From JAAURS01 sp031362245 (GTDB lineage Bacteria; Cyanobacteriota; Cyanobacteriia; Thermosynechococcales; Thermosynechococcaceae): a DNA stretch of 14,221 bases. Below are positions 1 through 7,591 of the stretch, piece after piece; position 1 is the stretch's first letter, and the number at the start of each line of letters is the position of its first letter. Under the pieces are notes generated by a model that ran no database searches, was not told where the DNA came from, and worked only from the letters and a program-made list of their open reading frames with translations. Location of the stretch: NCBI GenBank assembly GCA_031362245.1, contig JANLSD010000066.1:1-14221 (forward strand). The letters are read 5' to 3'. The position numbers and the translations under genes were made by a program.

Positions 1-1
1 G

Positions 2-1141
2 CGTCGTGCAATCAAAACTGCTGGGATTCAGGTCGAGGTGCACGAAGCTGATACCTGTGCAGGCGCAATCTTAGCCCTCAAAACGCAACCCTTCGACTGC
101 ATTTTTTTAGACTATCGCCTCCCTGATCAAGATGGATTGGCGCTGGTACAGATGATTCGAGAAGAGGGAATTTTATCGCCCCTCATTGTGCTAACGGGGC
201 AAGGGGATGAACAAATTGCGGTAGATCTGATGAAGGCCGGAGCCAGTGATTACCTAGCGAAGTCTAAAATTTCTCCAGGTCGCCTTGCCCAAATGCTCCG
301 GAATGCGCTACGAGTGCATCAAGCTGAACAAGAGGCTGCCCTGGTCAATCAGCGCTTTAAGGAAAGCTACGAACTTCTCATTGAGCAACATCAAGAATTA
401 GAGCAGCAGCGCCAGCAAATCTATGAGCAAAATCTGGAGTTAATCCAAGCTGCCGCACTTAAATCTCGGTTTTTAGCCACAATCTCCCATGAGCTACGCA
501 CGCCTCTTAATGTCATTTTGGGTTTCTCGCAGATGTTAATGCGACCCAGTAAAGGTTCCCTCAGCGACAAGCAGACCGAAATGGTGCAGCGCATTTTTAA
601 CAATGGGAAAAACCTCCTAGAAATGCTCAATGAGGTTTTAGATTTTTCACGTATTGAGGCCAATCGACTCGATCTAAAACCAGAGTCTTTTAATCTCGAA
701 CATTTAATTACAACCACCGTTGATGAGGTCTGTTCCTTAGCGGTGCTCAAGCAGCTTACCTTAACCAGTAAAGTCAATTTACAAAATGCCGTCGTCTTTA
801 ATGACCCCGTTAGACTCCGTCAAGTGCTGGTTAATCTGTTGTCTAACGCGATTAAGTTTACAGATCCAGGTAAGGTTTGGGTCGAAGCCCAAGAGATTTC
901 ACCAGATCGTCTATCTATTGCTGTTCACGATACGGGGCTTGGCATTGCCCCAGAACATATCAACTATATTTTTGAAGCGTTTCGACAAGTCGATCAAACC
1001 GCCACGCGCAAACATTCAGGTACGGGTTTAGGCTTAGCCATTACTCAATCGCTGGTGCAAATGATGGGGGGTACCATTACGGTAGCAAGCCAGCTTGGAC
1101 AAGGCTCAACGTTTTTGATTGAACTGCCGAGAGAGGTGTAA
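2..1141 (+). CDS. Response regulator-histidine kinase hybrid (5'-truncated by window edge)
   Basis: Signalling kinase with an N-terminal receiver domain. The reading frame is open to the first bases of the window and already encodes receiver-like sequence (RRAIKTAGIQVEVHEA), so the true start lies upstream and the GTG at 38 is internal. Counting from that GTG, the receiver phospho-acceptor is D25 in FLDYRLPDQDG and the conserved lysine is K75. A Gln/Glu-rich coiled coil (about 97-140) leads to a HisKA domain with H151 in ISHELRTPLN. The ATPase domain follows, with N box NLLSNAIKFT, G1 DTGLGIAP, F box FEAFRQVD and G2 GTGLGLAI. There is no membrane segment in the visible part, so it is probably cytoplasmic. 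The next gene begins 3 bp after the stop and has the same architecture, so the two are very likely co-transcribed. The input signal cannot be read from the sequence and may come from an upstream sensor kinase. Confidence 0.93.
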   Translation, partial: RRAIKTAGIQVEVHEADTCAGAILALKTQPFDCIFLDYRLPDQDGLALVQMIREEGILSPLIVLTGQGDEQIAVDLMKAGASDYLAKSKISPGRLAQMLRNALRVHQAEQEAALVNQRFKESYELLIEQHQELEQQRQQIYEQNLELIQAAALKSRFLATISHELRTPLNVILGFSQMLMRPSKGSLSDKQTEMVQRIFNNGKNLLEMLNEVLDFSRIEANRLDLKPESFNLEHLITTTVDEVCSLAVLKQLTLTSKVNLQNAVVFNDPVRLRQVLVNLLSNAIKFTDPGKVWVEAQEISPDRLSIAVHDTGLGIAPEHINYIFEAFRQVDQTATRKHSGTGLGLAITQSLVQMMGGTITVASQLGQGSTFLIELPREV

Positions 1142-1144
1142 CCT

Positions 1145-2263
1145 ATGGATCGAATACTCGCAGTTGATGACACACCCGATAATCTCGCCCTTATCGAAAC
1201 AATTTTAGAAGATGAAGGGTATGAGATTATTCTGGTTTCGAGTGGTGCCGAAGCGCTGGCTCAAGTGGAGCAATCGCCCCCCGATTTGATCTTGCTGGAT
1301 ATCATGATGCCAGAGATGGATGGCTACGAAGTTACGCGCCAGATTCGCCAAAACCCTAAACTGCCCTATATCCCGATCCTTCTGCTAACGGCCCACCATA
1401 CTTCAGATGTGGTTGCAGGGCTAGAGTCTGGTGCCGATGATTTTGTCCGTAAGCCCGTGGATGTGGATGAACTGGCGGCACGGGTGCGATCGCTCCTGCG
1501 CCTAAAGCACAGCATTGACGAGCGCGAACAGCTCTCTCTCCAGCGTCAAGACTTTATCTCCCACCTCACTCACGATCTGCGAACCCCATTGGTGGCAGCA
1601 GATCATATGCTGAAGCTGTTTGGGCAAGAGGTGTTTGGATCGCTGTCTGGGGAGATGCATGAGGCGATCGCCGCAATGCTTCGCAGCAACTTTCATCTTA
1701 TGCAAATTGTAAATGCCCTACTAGAAGTCCAGTGCTACGAGGCAGGTGCAAAAAAACTCAACTTCATTCCCTGCGACCTCACAGATATCGCGCAAGACGT
1801 GGTTCAGGAACTCAAGTATCTGGCCCAAAGCAAAGGATTGACGCTCTCCGTACAATCTTTACAAGACACTTCATCAAACCCTCTAAAAACCTCAGGCGAT
1901 TATCTAGAACTGCGAAGGATGCTCACCAATCTTGTGGGTAACGCCATTAAATTTACAGAGCAAGGCTCTATTGATATCAGCATCAGTGCTCCAGCAGGTC
2001 GAGTGGTGCTAGCCGTTCGCGATACAGGCCCAGGGCTTTCCCCCCAAGAGCAAGAACAGCTTTTTCAACGCTTTTATAAAGGCACCCATCATCAGTCAGG
2101 CAGTGGCCTCGGGCTGCATTTGGTTTCTCGTATTGTCCAGGCCCATCAGGGCACTATTGCGGTAGAATCTCAGCCCAATCAGGGAAGTATATTTACAATC
2201 TGTCTGCCTAAACTACCGTTACCCAACACATCAGAAAGTATAGACAACCATCCTTTATCATGA
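1145..2263 (+). CDS. Response regulator-histidine kinase hybrid
   Basis: A second, complete receiver-kinase protein of 372 residues. The receiver domain (about 3-120) has the acidic pair D8/D9, phospho-acceptor D52 in LLDIMMPEMDG and K103 in RKPVD. HisKA follows with H143 in LTHDLRTPLV. The ATPase domain has N box NLVGNAIKFT, G1 DTGPGLSP, F-box-like LFQRFYKG and G2 GSGLGLHLV. All residues needed for autophosphorylation and for receiver phosphorylation are present. No transmembrane segment is visible. The start is 3 bp after the previous stop. The stop overlaps the start of the next gene as ATGA, which suggests translational coupling of all three genes. It may be the next step of a phosphorelay with its neighbour, but direct transfer between the two is inference. 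Confidence 0.95.
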   Translation: MDRILAVDDTPDNLALIETILEDEGYEIILVSSGAEALAQVEQSPPDLILLDIMMPEMDGYEVTRQIRQNPKLPYIPILLLTAHHTSDVVAGLESGADDFVRKPVDVDELAARVRSLLRLKHSIDEREQLSLQRQDFISHLTHDLRTPLVAADHMLKLFGQEVFGSLSGEMHEAIAAMLRSNFHLMQIVNALLEVQCYEAGAKKLNFIPCDLTDIAQDVVQELKYLAQSKGLTLSVQSLQDTSSNPLKTSGDYLELRRMLTNLVGNAIKFTEQGSIDISISAPAGRVVLAVRDTGPGLSPQEQEQLFQRFYKGTHHQSGSGLGLHLVSRIVQAHQGTIAVESQPNQGSIFTICLPKLPLPNTSESIDNHPLS

Positions 2264-2847
2264 CACAACTAAAACAGACACAAGATTCTATAGAACTACA
2301 AGTTTTACAGGATTTTATTGCTCCACCGTCGCTTCTGCCAGACCATATTGAGCAAAATATTGATACTATTTCCGCCTTAAGAACTAAAGCAGAGAATGAT
2401 GCCACTCATTATCAACTTTTGATTGAGGATATTACTGCCTTTTTTGGTCGCCCAGTTTTCTTATTAAGTCTTTTGAGTATTATTGGGCTATGGATTACGA
2501 TTAATCTTTTGCCTCATCATTGGCATACTCTAATTTTTGATCCTCCTCCATTTGATTGGCTAGAAAAATCGATTTCTTTAGCCTCATTTATTATGACAGG
2601 TGGAATATTAGTACGCCAAAGTCGGCAAGAACAGCTTGCACATAAGCAAGCACAATTAATTTTGCAACTCAATTTATCGTCTGAACAAAAAGTCACTAAA
2701 CTTATTGCCTTATTTGAAGAGCTTAGAAAAGACTTGCCAAATGTTGAAAACCGATGCGATCGCGAAGCCGAAATAATGCAGCAATCAGCTGATCCCCATT
2801 TGGTAATGAATGCTTTAGAAGAAAGTATTATCCAAAATATAGTCTGA
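2260..2847 (+). CDS. DUF1003-like membrane protein
   Basis: Protein of 195 residues. A polar N-terminal part (1-60) is followed by two hydrophobic segments, about 65-85 (FLLSLLSIIGLWITINLL) and about 104-119 (ISLASFIMTGGILV). Between them lies the FDPPPFDWL motif, and after them an RQSRQEQL stretch and a charged helical C-terminal region. The order hydrophobic segment, FDP.PF, hydrophobic segment, R(Q)NRQ-like motif is typical of the DUF1003 family of small inner-membrane proteins, whose biochemical role is unknown. Its ATG overlaps the stop of the upstream histidine kinase by 4 bp, so it is translated with the signalling pair. It could be a membrane anchor, an effector or an unrelated passenger. 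The family call is from motif pattern only. Confidence 0.8.
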   Translation: MTQLKQTQDSIELQVLQDFIAPPSLLPDHIEQNIDTISALRTKAENDATHYQLLIEDITAFFGRPVFLLSLLSIIGLWITINLLPHHWHTLIFDPPPFDWLEKSISLASFIMTGGILVRQSRQEQLAHKQAQLILQLNLSSEQKVTKLIALFEELRKDLPNVENRCDREAEIMQQSADPHLVMNALEESIIQNIV

Positions 2848-2848
2848 T

Positions 2849-2873
2849 AGATACTGTCTGACAGATGCTGTCT
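2849..2873 (+). repeat. Short direct repeat with internal palindrome
   Basis: AGATACTGTCT (2849-2859) is repeated as AGATGCTGTCT (2863-2873) at a 14-base period just after the DUF1003 stop codon. The junction CTGTCTGACAG is an 11-base palindrome around one central base. It could be a small operator-like site or chance slippage. No T-tract follows, so it does not look like a terminator. Confidence 0.4.
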
Positions 2874-3065
2874 AAATTCGAGGCAATAAAATTAGCAAAA
2901 TTTTGTGAGCATAGGCATGCGGTGAATTTGTCCTCTTCCTAACGATAGAGATTGAAATAAGAAATCGATAGATGGCATGACCAACTTTCTACCCTAGTAT
3001 CGCAGATAAGGTAGTAACACTCGCTCCTACTTTATACAACCTTACTCTTACAACAGGTAATCAAA

Positions 3066-4544
3066 ATGGTCGCAGCTAATGGCGTGATGATGCAATACTT
3101 CCATTGGTACAACCCAGATGACGGTCAACTTTGGAATGAGCTAGCAAAGTCTGCTGAAGACTTAGCAAAGGTAGGTGTAACAGCGCTTTGGCTACCACCC
3201 GCTTATAAAGGGACAGGCGGCGGCATGGATGTTGGCTATGGCGTCTATGACCTATTTGACCTCGGAGAGTTTGACCAGAAAGGTTCTGTAAGAACCAAAT
3301 ATGGGACTAAAGATGAATATATAAGCGCTATCAAAGCCGCTCAATCCGTGGGCATTAAGATCTATGCTGATGCCGTATTTAATCATAAGCTTGGCGCAGA
3401 TGAGGAAGAAGAAGCCCAAGCAACGCCCTTCGACCCTAACAACCGGAATGCAGCCATCGGTGAGTATCAAACAATTAAAGCCTGGACGCACTTTACCTTT
3501 CCTGGTCGGGGCGACAAGTATTCCAGCATGAAATGGCACTGGTGGCATTTTGTTGCTATTGACTATAACGTCTATAACAGCGAAGAGAACGCCATCTATT
3601 TGCTTAAAGGGAAAGACTTTGACCGCAATGTAGACCTAGAGAAAGGCAACTTCGACTACTTAATGGGCTGCGACTTAGACACAGAACATCCAGAGGTGGT
3701 GGGAGAGCTAAACTATTGGGGCGAATGGTACTTAGACACGACTGGGGTAGATGGTTTTCGGTTTGATGCCGTAAAACACGTCAATGCCGAATTTTTTCAG
3801 CATTGGCTTGATCACCTTTGTGACTATACAAAGCGAGATATTTTTGGCGTGGGTGAGTATTGGTCTTATGAAGTTGAGGCACTTCACAGCTTTATTGAGA
3901 CAACGAATGGCAGAGTTAAGCTGTTTGATGCGCCGCTTCATTACAACTTCCATATCGCAAGTCAGGCCGGCAACAGCTACGATATGCGCCAGATTTTTGA
4001 CGGTTCATTGGTGAAGGATCAGCCTACTCTAGCCGTAACGCTAGTTGAAAATCATGATTCCCAGCCGCTCCAATCTCTAGAATCGATTGTAGAGTCATGG
4101 TTTAAGCCCCTTGCCTATGCACTCATTCTGTTGCGGGACGAGGGATACCCTTGTCTCTTTTATGGGGACTACTATGGCGCGCACTATAAAGATGCTGGAA
4201 ATGATGGGAATGAATGTGAAATCTGGCTAGAGAGTCACCGAGAGATTCTTGACCACATGCTGTTTGCCCGTCAAACCTATGCCTATGGAGACCAGTACGA
4301 CTACTTTGACCACGCCAATACCATTGGCTGGACGCGCCTAGGCGATGCGGAGCATCCAGGGGGGATGGCTGTTGTCTTGAGCAATGGCGATGAAGGCACC
4401 AAGGCGATGGAAGTGGGGCAGCCTAATACCCCTTATATTGACCTCACTGGGCATATTAGCGATTCCATCACCACAAACGATGATGGCTGGGCGGACTTTC
4501 AATGTAGTGCAGGCTCGGTGTCGGTTTGGGTGCCGCAGGCATAA
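3066..4544 (+). CDS. amyA: Cytoplasmic alpha-amylase, GH13 subfamily 5 type
   Basis: Endo-acting alpha-1,4-glucan hydrolase of 492 residues, close to the length of E. coli cytoplasmic AmyA and the liquefying Bacillus amylases. The four GH13 regions are present: I DAVFNH (102-107), II GFRFDAVKH with nucleophile D234, III FGVGEYW with acid/base E264, and IV VENHDSQ with D331. The spacing of the catalytic triad matches that family. The N-terminus MMQYFHWYNPDDGQLW is also characteristic. There is no signal peptide, so the enzyme should act inside the cell on glycogen or maltodextrins. The start ATG has a weak AGG about 9 bases upstream. The gene stands alone, 218 bp after the signalling operon, with no other glycogen gene in view. 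The symbol is by family resemblance. Confidence 0.96.
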   Translation: MVAANGVMMQYFHWYNPDDGQLWNELAKSAEDLAKVGVTALWLPPAYKGTGGGMDVGYGVYDLFDLGEFDQKGSVRTKYGTKDEYISAIKAAQSVGIKIYADAVFNHKLGADEEEEAQATPFDPNNRNAAIGEYQTIKAWTHFTFPGRGDKYSSMKWHWWHFVAIDYNVYNSEENAIYLLKGKDFDRNVDLEKGNFDYLMGCDLDTEHPEVVGELNYWGEWYLDTTGVDGFRFDAVKHVNAEFFQHWLDHLCDYTKRDIFGVGEYWSYEVEALHSFIETTNGRVKLFDAPLHYNFHIASQAGNSYDMRQIFDGSLVKDQPTLAVTLVENHDSQPLQSLESIVESWFKPLAYALILLRDEGYPCLFYGDYYGAHYKDAGNDGNECEIWLESHREILDHMLFARQTYAYGDQYDYFDHANTIGWTRLGDAEHPGGMAVVLSNGDEGTKAMEVGQPNTPYIDLTGHISDSITTNDDGWADFQCSAGSVSVWVPQA

Positions 4545-4591
4545 ATAGCTCAGGAAACGGTGCCTGCTCGTTGAGGCTAGCAAAAGGTTGA

Positions 4592-4671
4592 GTGGGGCGG
4601 ATCTCTGGGTTGAAGCGTTCAGCAATTCTTATTATGAAAATTGCTGTCCCCTATTCCTTGCGCTACCCCAC
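4592..4671. repeat. Gapped imperfect palindrome
   Basis: Outer arms GTGGGG (4592-4597) and CCCCAC (4666-4671) enclose inner arms CAGCAATT (4620-4627) and AATTGCTG (4639-4646), which form a clean 8-bp hairpin with an 11-base loop. The arms occur in the same order on both sides with similar spacing (22 and 19 bases), so the whole 80 bp is roughly symmetrical. It could be a small mobile palindromic repeat or a transcribed structured element after the amylase gene. Confidence 0.45.
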
Positions 4672-4755
4672 CCAGCTCTCTCTAGTCAACGTGATGTTTT
4701 CCAAAATCTATGATCCTCTCCTACCCCCTAGCTCTTTCAGAGCGGCTACGCTAAG

Positions 4756-4790
4756 AAAAAAGGAGAATATGAGTGAATATTTCCTTTTTT
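4756..4790 (+). terminator. A-tract/T-tract hairpin, terminator-like, overlapping a 7-codon ORF
   Basis: The arm AAAAAAGGAGAATAT (4756-4770) pairs with ATATTTCCTTTTTT (4777-4790) with one bulged base and a 6-base loop GAGTGA. The 3' arm ends in six T residues, and on the other strand the A-tract gives another T run, so it could terminate transcription in both directions. The stem is A/U-rich and therefore weak. The 5' arm contains AAGGAG followed by ATG at 4769, opening a seven-codon frame (MSEYFLF, stop 4790-4792), so a possible ribosome binding site and start codon would be buried in the stem. Confidence 0.5.
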
Positions 4791-4989
4791 AAGGCTACAG
4801 GTCTAAGACATTACCATTACGTCCACAAGTGGCGATGACCGATGAGGTGGTTTTATCAGAAGACCTATTAAGATTGCTGCCCAGTCACTCTTCCTCGCCC
4901 GTGGGAGACGTAGTACAATGAGATTAGACAGTATCCTCATGACTCATGCTTAATCTGCATTGAGACGTACATTCTTAGGAAAGTACACT

Positions 4990-6018
4990 ATGGGCGCTTG
5001 TACTCCAAATTTGGACAATCTCACAACAGAACTGCAAACAGCGATCGCCAATTTACGTCACATTAATCCTTGGGTAGGTTTGTTTCGTTTTGGGATGATT
5101 GGAGCGGTATTTTTCAGTTTAGTAACGCTAGCTTGGTCTGTAAACACTCTGCCTACGTTTGCGATGATTACAGCGATCGCGGGTGTTTTTTATGCTTTTT
5201 GGATCATTTGCACTCACGACACGGTACACCAAACGCTAACAGGATGGCCCTGGTTTGAGATAATCTCACCTCGCTTAATCACTTGGCCAATGCTATGGCC
5301 CTACGGTACCTATGCAACGCTACATCGCCTGCATCACGGCTGGAATGGCATTGATCTGAGCGACCCAGAGCGGGTACAGTGGACGGCTGAAGAGTATCAA
5401 ATGGCACCCCCCCTCCTCCGCTGGTACGTGAGTCATCAACTTTTTTTTAACGTTTTCGCATTCAGCGGCATTGGCCTTATCCTCAAAACTCTTGTCAATG
5501 CTTGGAAGCTGAGAAACATCCTGCCACAGTTGCAATTGCAGTTCTGTGTCGATCTGATTGGAATCCTGGCGATTCAAACTGGCTTGCTGACCTTTTTCAG
5601 CTATCAGGGTGAAGTTCTGCGCTATTTGTTGTTCTGGCTGATATTGGAACGTACTGCTGGTGTAATTATTCAGACGCGAGATCATCTGGAACATTATGGT
5701 ATGTGGGGACAAACAAGTGGCTATCAACTGACGCAACTCTACTCCTGTCGCAATCTAAAAACCAGTCCCTTAGTGGGCTGGCTGATGGGGGGACTAGACT
5801 ATCATGCTGTCCATCATGCCTTCCCAGATATTCCGTTTAATCGCTTGCCTGAAGCCTTTCAGCGCATTCAAACTGTTTTGCAACACCATGGATTGCCACT
5901 CATGCTTCAAGGAGAAGGTTATTTACATGAAGCTTTCCAATTAGAGCAGCATCCCTCAGTGATTGGCGCGGTCAATTCCCAAGATCTTACGGGTCGTCGT
6001 TACATGGTGCCAGTGTAG
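4990..6018 (+). CDS. Membrane fatty-acid-desaturase-superfamily protein (di-iron desaturase/hydroxylase)
   Basis: Integral membrane di-iron oxygenase of 342 residues from the chosen start. Three histidine clusters are visible: H76-D-T-V-H80, H112-R-L-H-H116 and H272-A-V-H-H276. A further H232/H235 pair lies in RDHLEHYGMW. This set is the signature of the fatty acid desaturase superfamily (PF00487), which also holds carotenoid hydroxylases and ketolases. Hydrophobic stretches at about 35-75, 155-170 and 185-220 form the membrane part, with the histidines on the cytoplasmic face by analogy. I chose ATG 4990 (AGGA 11 bases upstream) over an in-frame TTG at 4960, which adds only ten polar residues. 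A CFA-like methyltransferase follows 126 bp downstream on the same strand, which favours an acyl-lipid substrate, but a carotenoid or other substrate cannot be excluded. Confidence 0.85.
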   Translation: MGACTPNLDNLTTELQTAIANLRHINPWVGLFRFGMIGAVFFSLVTLAWSVNTLPTFAMITAIAGVFYAFWIICTHDTVHQTLTGWPWFEIISPRLITWPMLWPYGTYATLHRLHHGWNGIDLSDPERVQWTAEEYQMAPPLLRWYVSHQLFFNVFAFSGIGLILKTLVNAWKLRNILPQLQLQFCVDLIGILAIQTGLLTFFSYQGEVLRYLLFWLILERTAGVIIQTRDHLEHYGMWGQTSGYQLTQLYSCRNLKTSPLVGWLMGGLDYHAVHHAFPDIPFNRLPEAFQRIQTVLQHHGLPLMLQGEGYLHEAFQLEQHPSVIGAVNSQDLTGRRYMVPV

Positions 6019-6144
6019 TTAGAAAATACATAGTGAGGCAAAATTGCTAGTAAGAGACTTTCAAACAAAAACATTTCGGTATCAGGCAAAAGTCAAGAAA
6101 TGCTGATTGATCGATAACCATAGGTTCCAAAGTAGGATGTAACT

Positions 6145-7278
6145 ATGACTACTAGCACTATGCTGCAAGATATCGAAAGATATATCCCTGTAATCGGGGA
6201 TGCAAATATCAAAAGCCCATTGGCCTATAAAGCAACTCGTCAAGTTGTTGAGGTAGTCAATGCAGCACAAATGGCAGCAGCAGAGGCGTACATAAATGGA
6301 TTAGAGATTCCTGACTCACTTCTACAACCTCTTCTTGAAACGTTTGCCTCAATGCTGTTTCGGTATTCACCGTCTCTGTTAGTCCCCTATGAATGGGTAT
6401 TTAACGAAACTGAACATCTGGCAGAAGAGTCAAGAGAGCTGATGAAGATTCAGTACGACTTGCCTCAAGCGATGCTGAATGTGATGCTAGGTGACGGAAA
6501 ACTGATTTATCCTAAGTACAGCATGGGGTTGTGGGAGAAAGGGGCTATCAACTTGGAGCAATCCCAGATGCATATGATTGATGACATGATCGAAAAAATG
6601 GACATCCGAGATGGGGAAAATATCTTAGATTTTGGATGTGGTTGGGGTTGTGTGCCAAACTATATCCTTTCTAAGTTTCCGAATGTCAGGTTTACGGGGT
6701 TAAATTTAAGCCATTGCCAATGTGAATACATGCGAAAAAAAATGCAGGATCCTGAAAGCCACTTAAGTTCGGGAAGATTTACATTGCGTGAAGGAGATTT
6801 GAACGAGTCTAAATTTAATGAGGACTTTGACAAAATTCTATCAGTCGGGGTGTTTTGTCATATCGGCAATTTAACTAAATCCTTTGAGAAATTAGCTACA
6901 TTTCTCAAAAATAACGGCAAGGTTTTTATTCACATTATTACAGTCCGTACTCCTAACAACGTATTCAGCCCTTTCCTAGACAAATACATTTTTCCACAGG
7001 CTCGCATCTGGAATTATGATGCAATTCCTAGCCATAGTAGCAATCTCGAAACAATCCAAAGATGGTATCTTAATGGCTCAAATTACTCTAAAACTTTAAC
7101 AAATTGGCTGCAAAATTTTGACAATAATCAGGAAGAACTTAAAGGGTTAAACTATGACATGGACTATCTCAAGTTTCGCCGGATTTGGAGGCTTTATTTG
7201 CGATGGTGTATTGCCTATTTCAACAGTTGTGATGGAGAAATTCTTGGGAACGGTCAATTTTTAATGGTCAAGGTCTAA
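6145..7278 (+). CDS. SAM-dependent methyltransferase, cyclopropane-fatty-acid-synthase family, atypical active site
   Basis: Protein of 377 residues. The SAM-binding glycine motif LDFGCGWG is at 161-168 and is preceded by YSMGLW (125-130) and the AQ-like LEQSQ segment. Downstream segments align by eye with E. coli cyclopropane fatty acid synthase: SVGVFCHIG (233-241), FIHII (261-265), DKYIFP (279-284) and GSNYSKTL..WL (311-322). In E. coli Cfa the bicarbonate base is held by C139, E239, H266, I268 and Y317. Here H263 and Y314 are kept, but the cysteine position is M127 and the glutamate position is C238, so the chemistry or acceptor may differ. It may be a CFA-like or coclaurine-N-methyltransferase-like enzyme with a different substrate. 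The N-terminal 100 residues are helical and have no signal peptide. It follows the desaturase on the same strand. The start has AGGATG about 11 bases upstream. Confidence 0.85.
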   Translation: MTTSTMLQDIERYIPVIGDANIKSPLAYKATRQVVEVVNAAQMAAAEAYINGLEIPDSLLQPLLETFASMLFRYSPSLLVPYEWVFNETEHLAEESRELMKIQYDLPQAMLNVMLGDGKLIYPKYSMGLWEKGAINLEQSQMHMIDDMIEKMDIRDGENILDFGCGWGCVPNYILSKFPNVRFTGLNLSHCQCEYMRKKMQDPESHLSSGRFTLREGDLNESKFNEDFDKILSVGVFCHIGNLTKSFEKLATFLKNNGKVFIHIITVRTPNNVFSPFLDKYIFPQARIWNYDAIPSHSSNLETIQRWYLNGSNYSKTLTNWLQNFDNNQEELKGLNYDMDYLKFRRIWRLYLRWCIAYFNSCDGEILGNGQFLMVKV

Positions 7279-7345
7279 TTGAGGTTGAGCTGGTTTTTTA
7301 TTACGGTTATGTTGCAAAAAGTATAATTAGTAACAAATTTCCTTG

Positions 7346-7546
7346 GTAAAGATTCAGGTCGTCCGAAAATGCTCCAGATATTTGTCTAGCAAGGCTTTCG
7401 AGGAAAATCTTAATTTTCGCTATTGTCAATAATGGTTGCTGAAATGATGATTTTCCGTTGCTTGTTGACAATAACTGACAATTTAGCCTCAGTCTCCAGA
7501 TCTAAAAATCTTGCTAAGTAAGGGTTTCGTTCACCTGAATCCTTAC
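7346..7546. repeat. Nested-palindrome element of about 200 bp (MITE-like)
   Basis: The outer arms GTAAAGATTCAGGT (7346-7359) and ACCTGAATCCTTAC (7533-7546) are inverted repeats matching at 13 of 14 positions, and the symmetry extends inward (CGAAA at 7364-7368 against TTTCG at 7525-7529). Two further inverted pairs lie inside in the correct nested order: TAGCAAG (7387) with CTTGCTA (7510), and TATTGTCAA (7421) with TTGACAATA (7465). There is no coding frame inside. The structure resembles a small non-autonomous mobile element. I see no clear target-site duplication. Together with 7279-7345, which shows nothing recognisable, it fills the gap after the methyltransferase. Confidence 0.55.
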
Positions 7547-7591
7547 ACTGAATCTACAAAATACATTGTTAAAGATAAATCACTATTAAAG

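Larger units (their letters stand above)
4545..4989. other. Gene-free interval of 445 bp with two palindromic structures
   Basis: No convincing gene lies between the amylase stop and the desaturase start. The interval holds a gapped palindrome (4592-4671) and an A-tract/T-tract hairpin (4756-4790), both listed separately. A possible -10 element TACAAT at 4914-4919 may serve the desaturase, but no good -35 is paired with it. A 28-codon reading frame beginning at ATG 4834 has no ribosome binding site and no recognisable product. Confidence 0.5.

Noticed and set aside
38..40. GTG as the start of the first kinase gene
   Set aside because: The frame stays open upstream to the window edge and the upstream residues continue a receiver domain, whose beginning is missing.
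4592..4792. 66-codon plus-strand ORF after the amylase
   Set aside because: It runs through the two palindromic structures, has low-complexity composition and matches no family I recognise.
4834..4920. 28-codon frame before the desaturase (MTDEVVLSEDLLRLL...)
   Set aside because: No ribosome binding site, very short and no recognisable domain. Kept only as a note.
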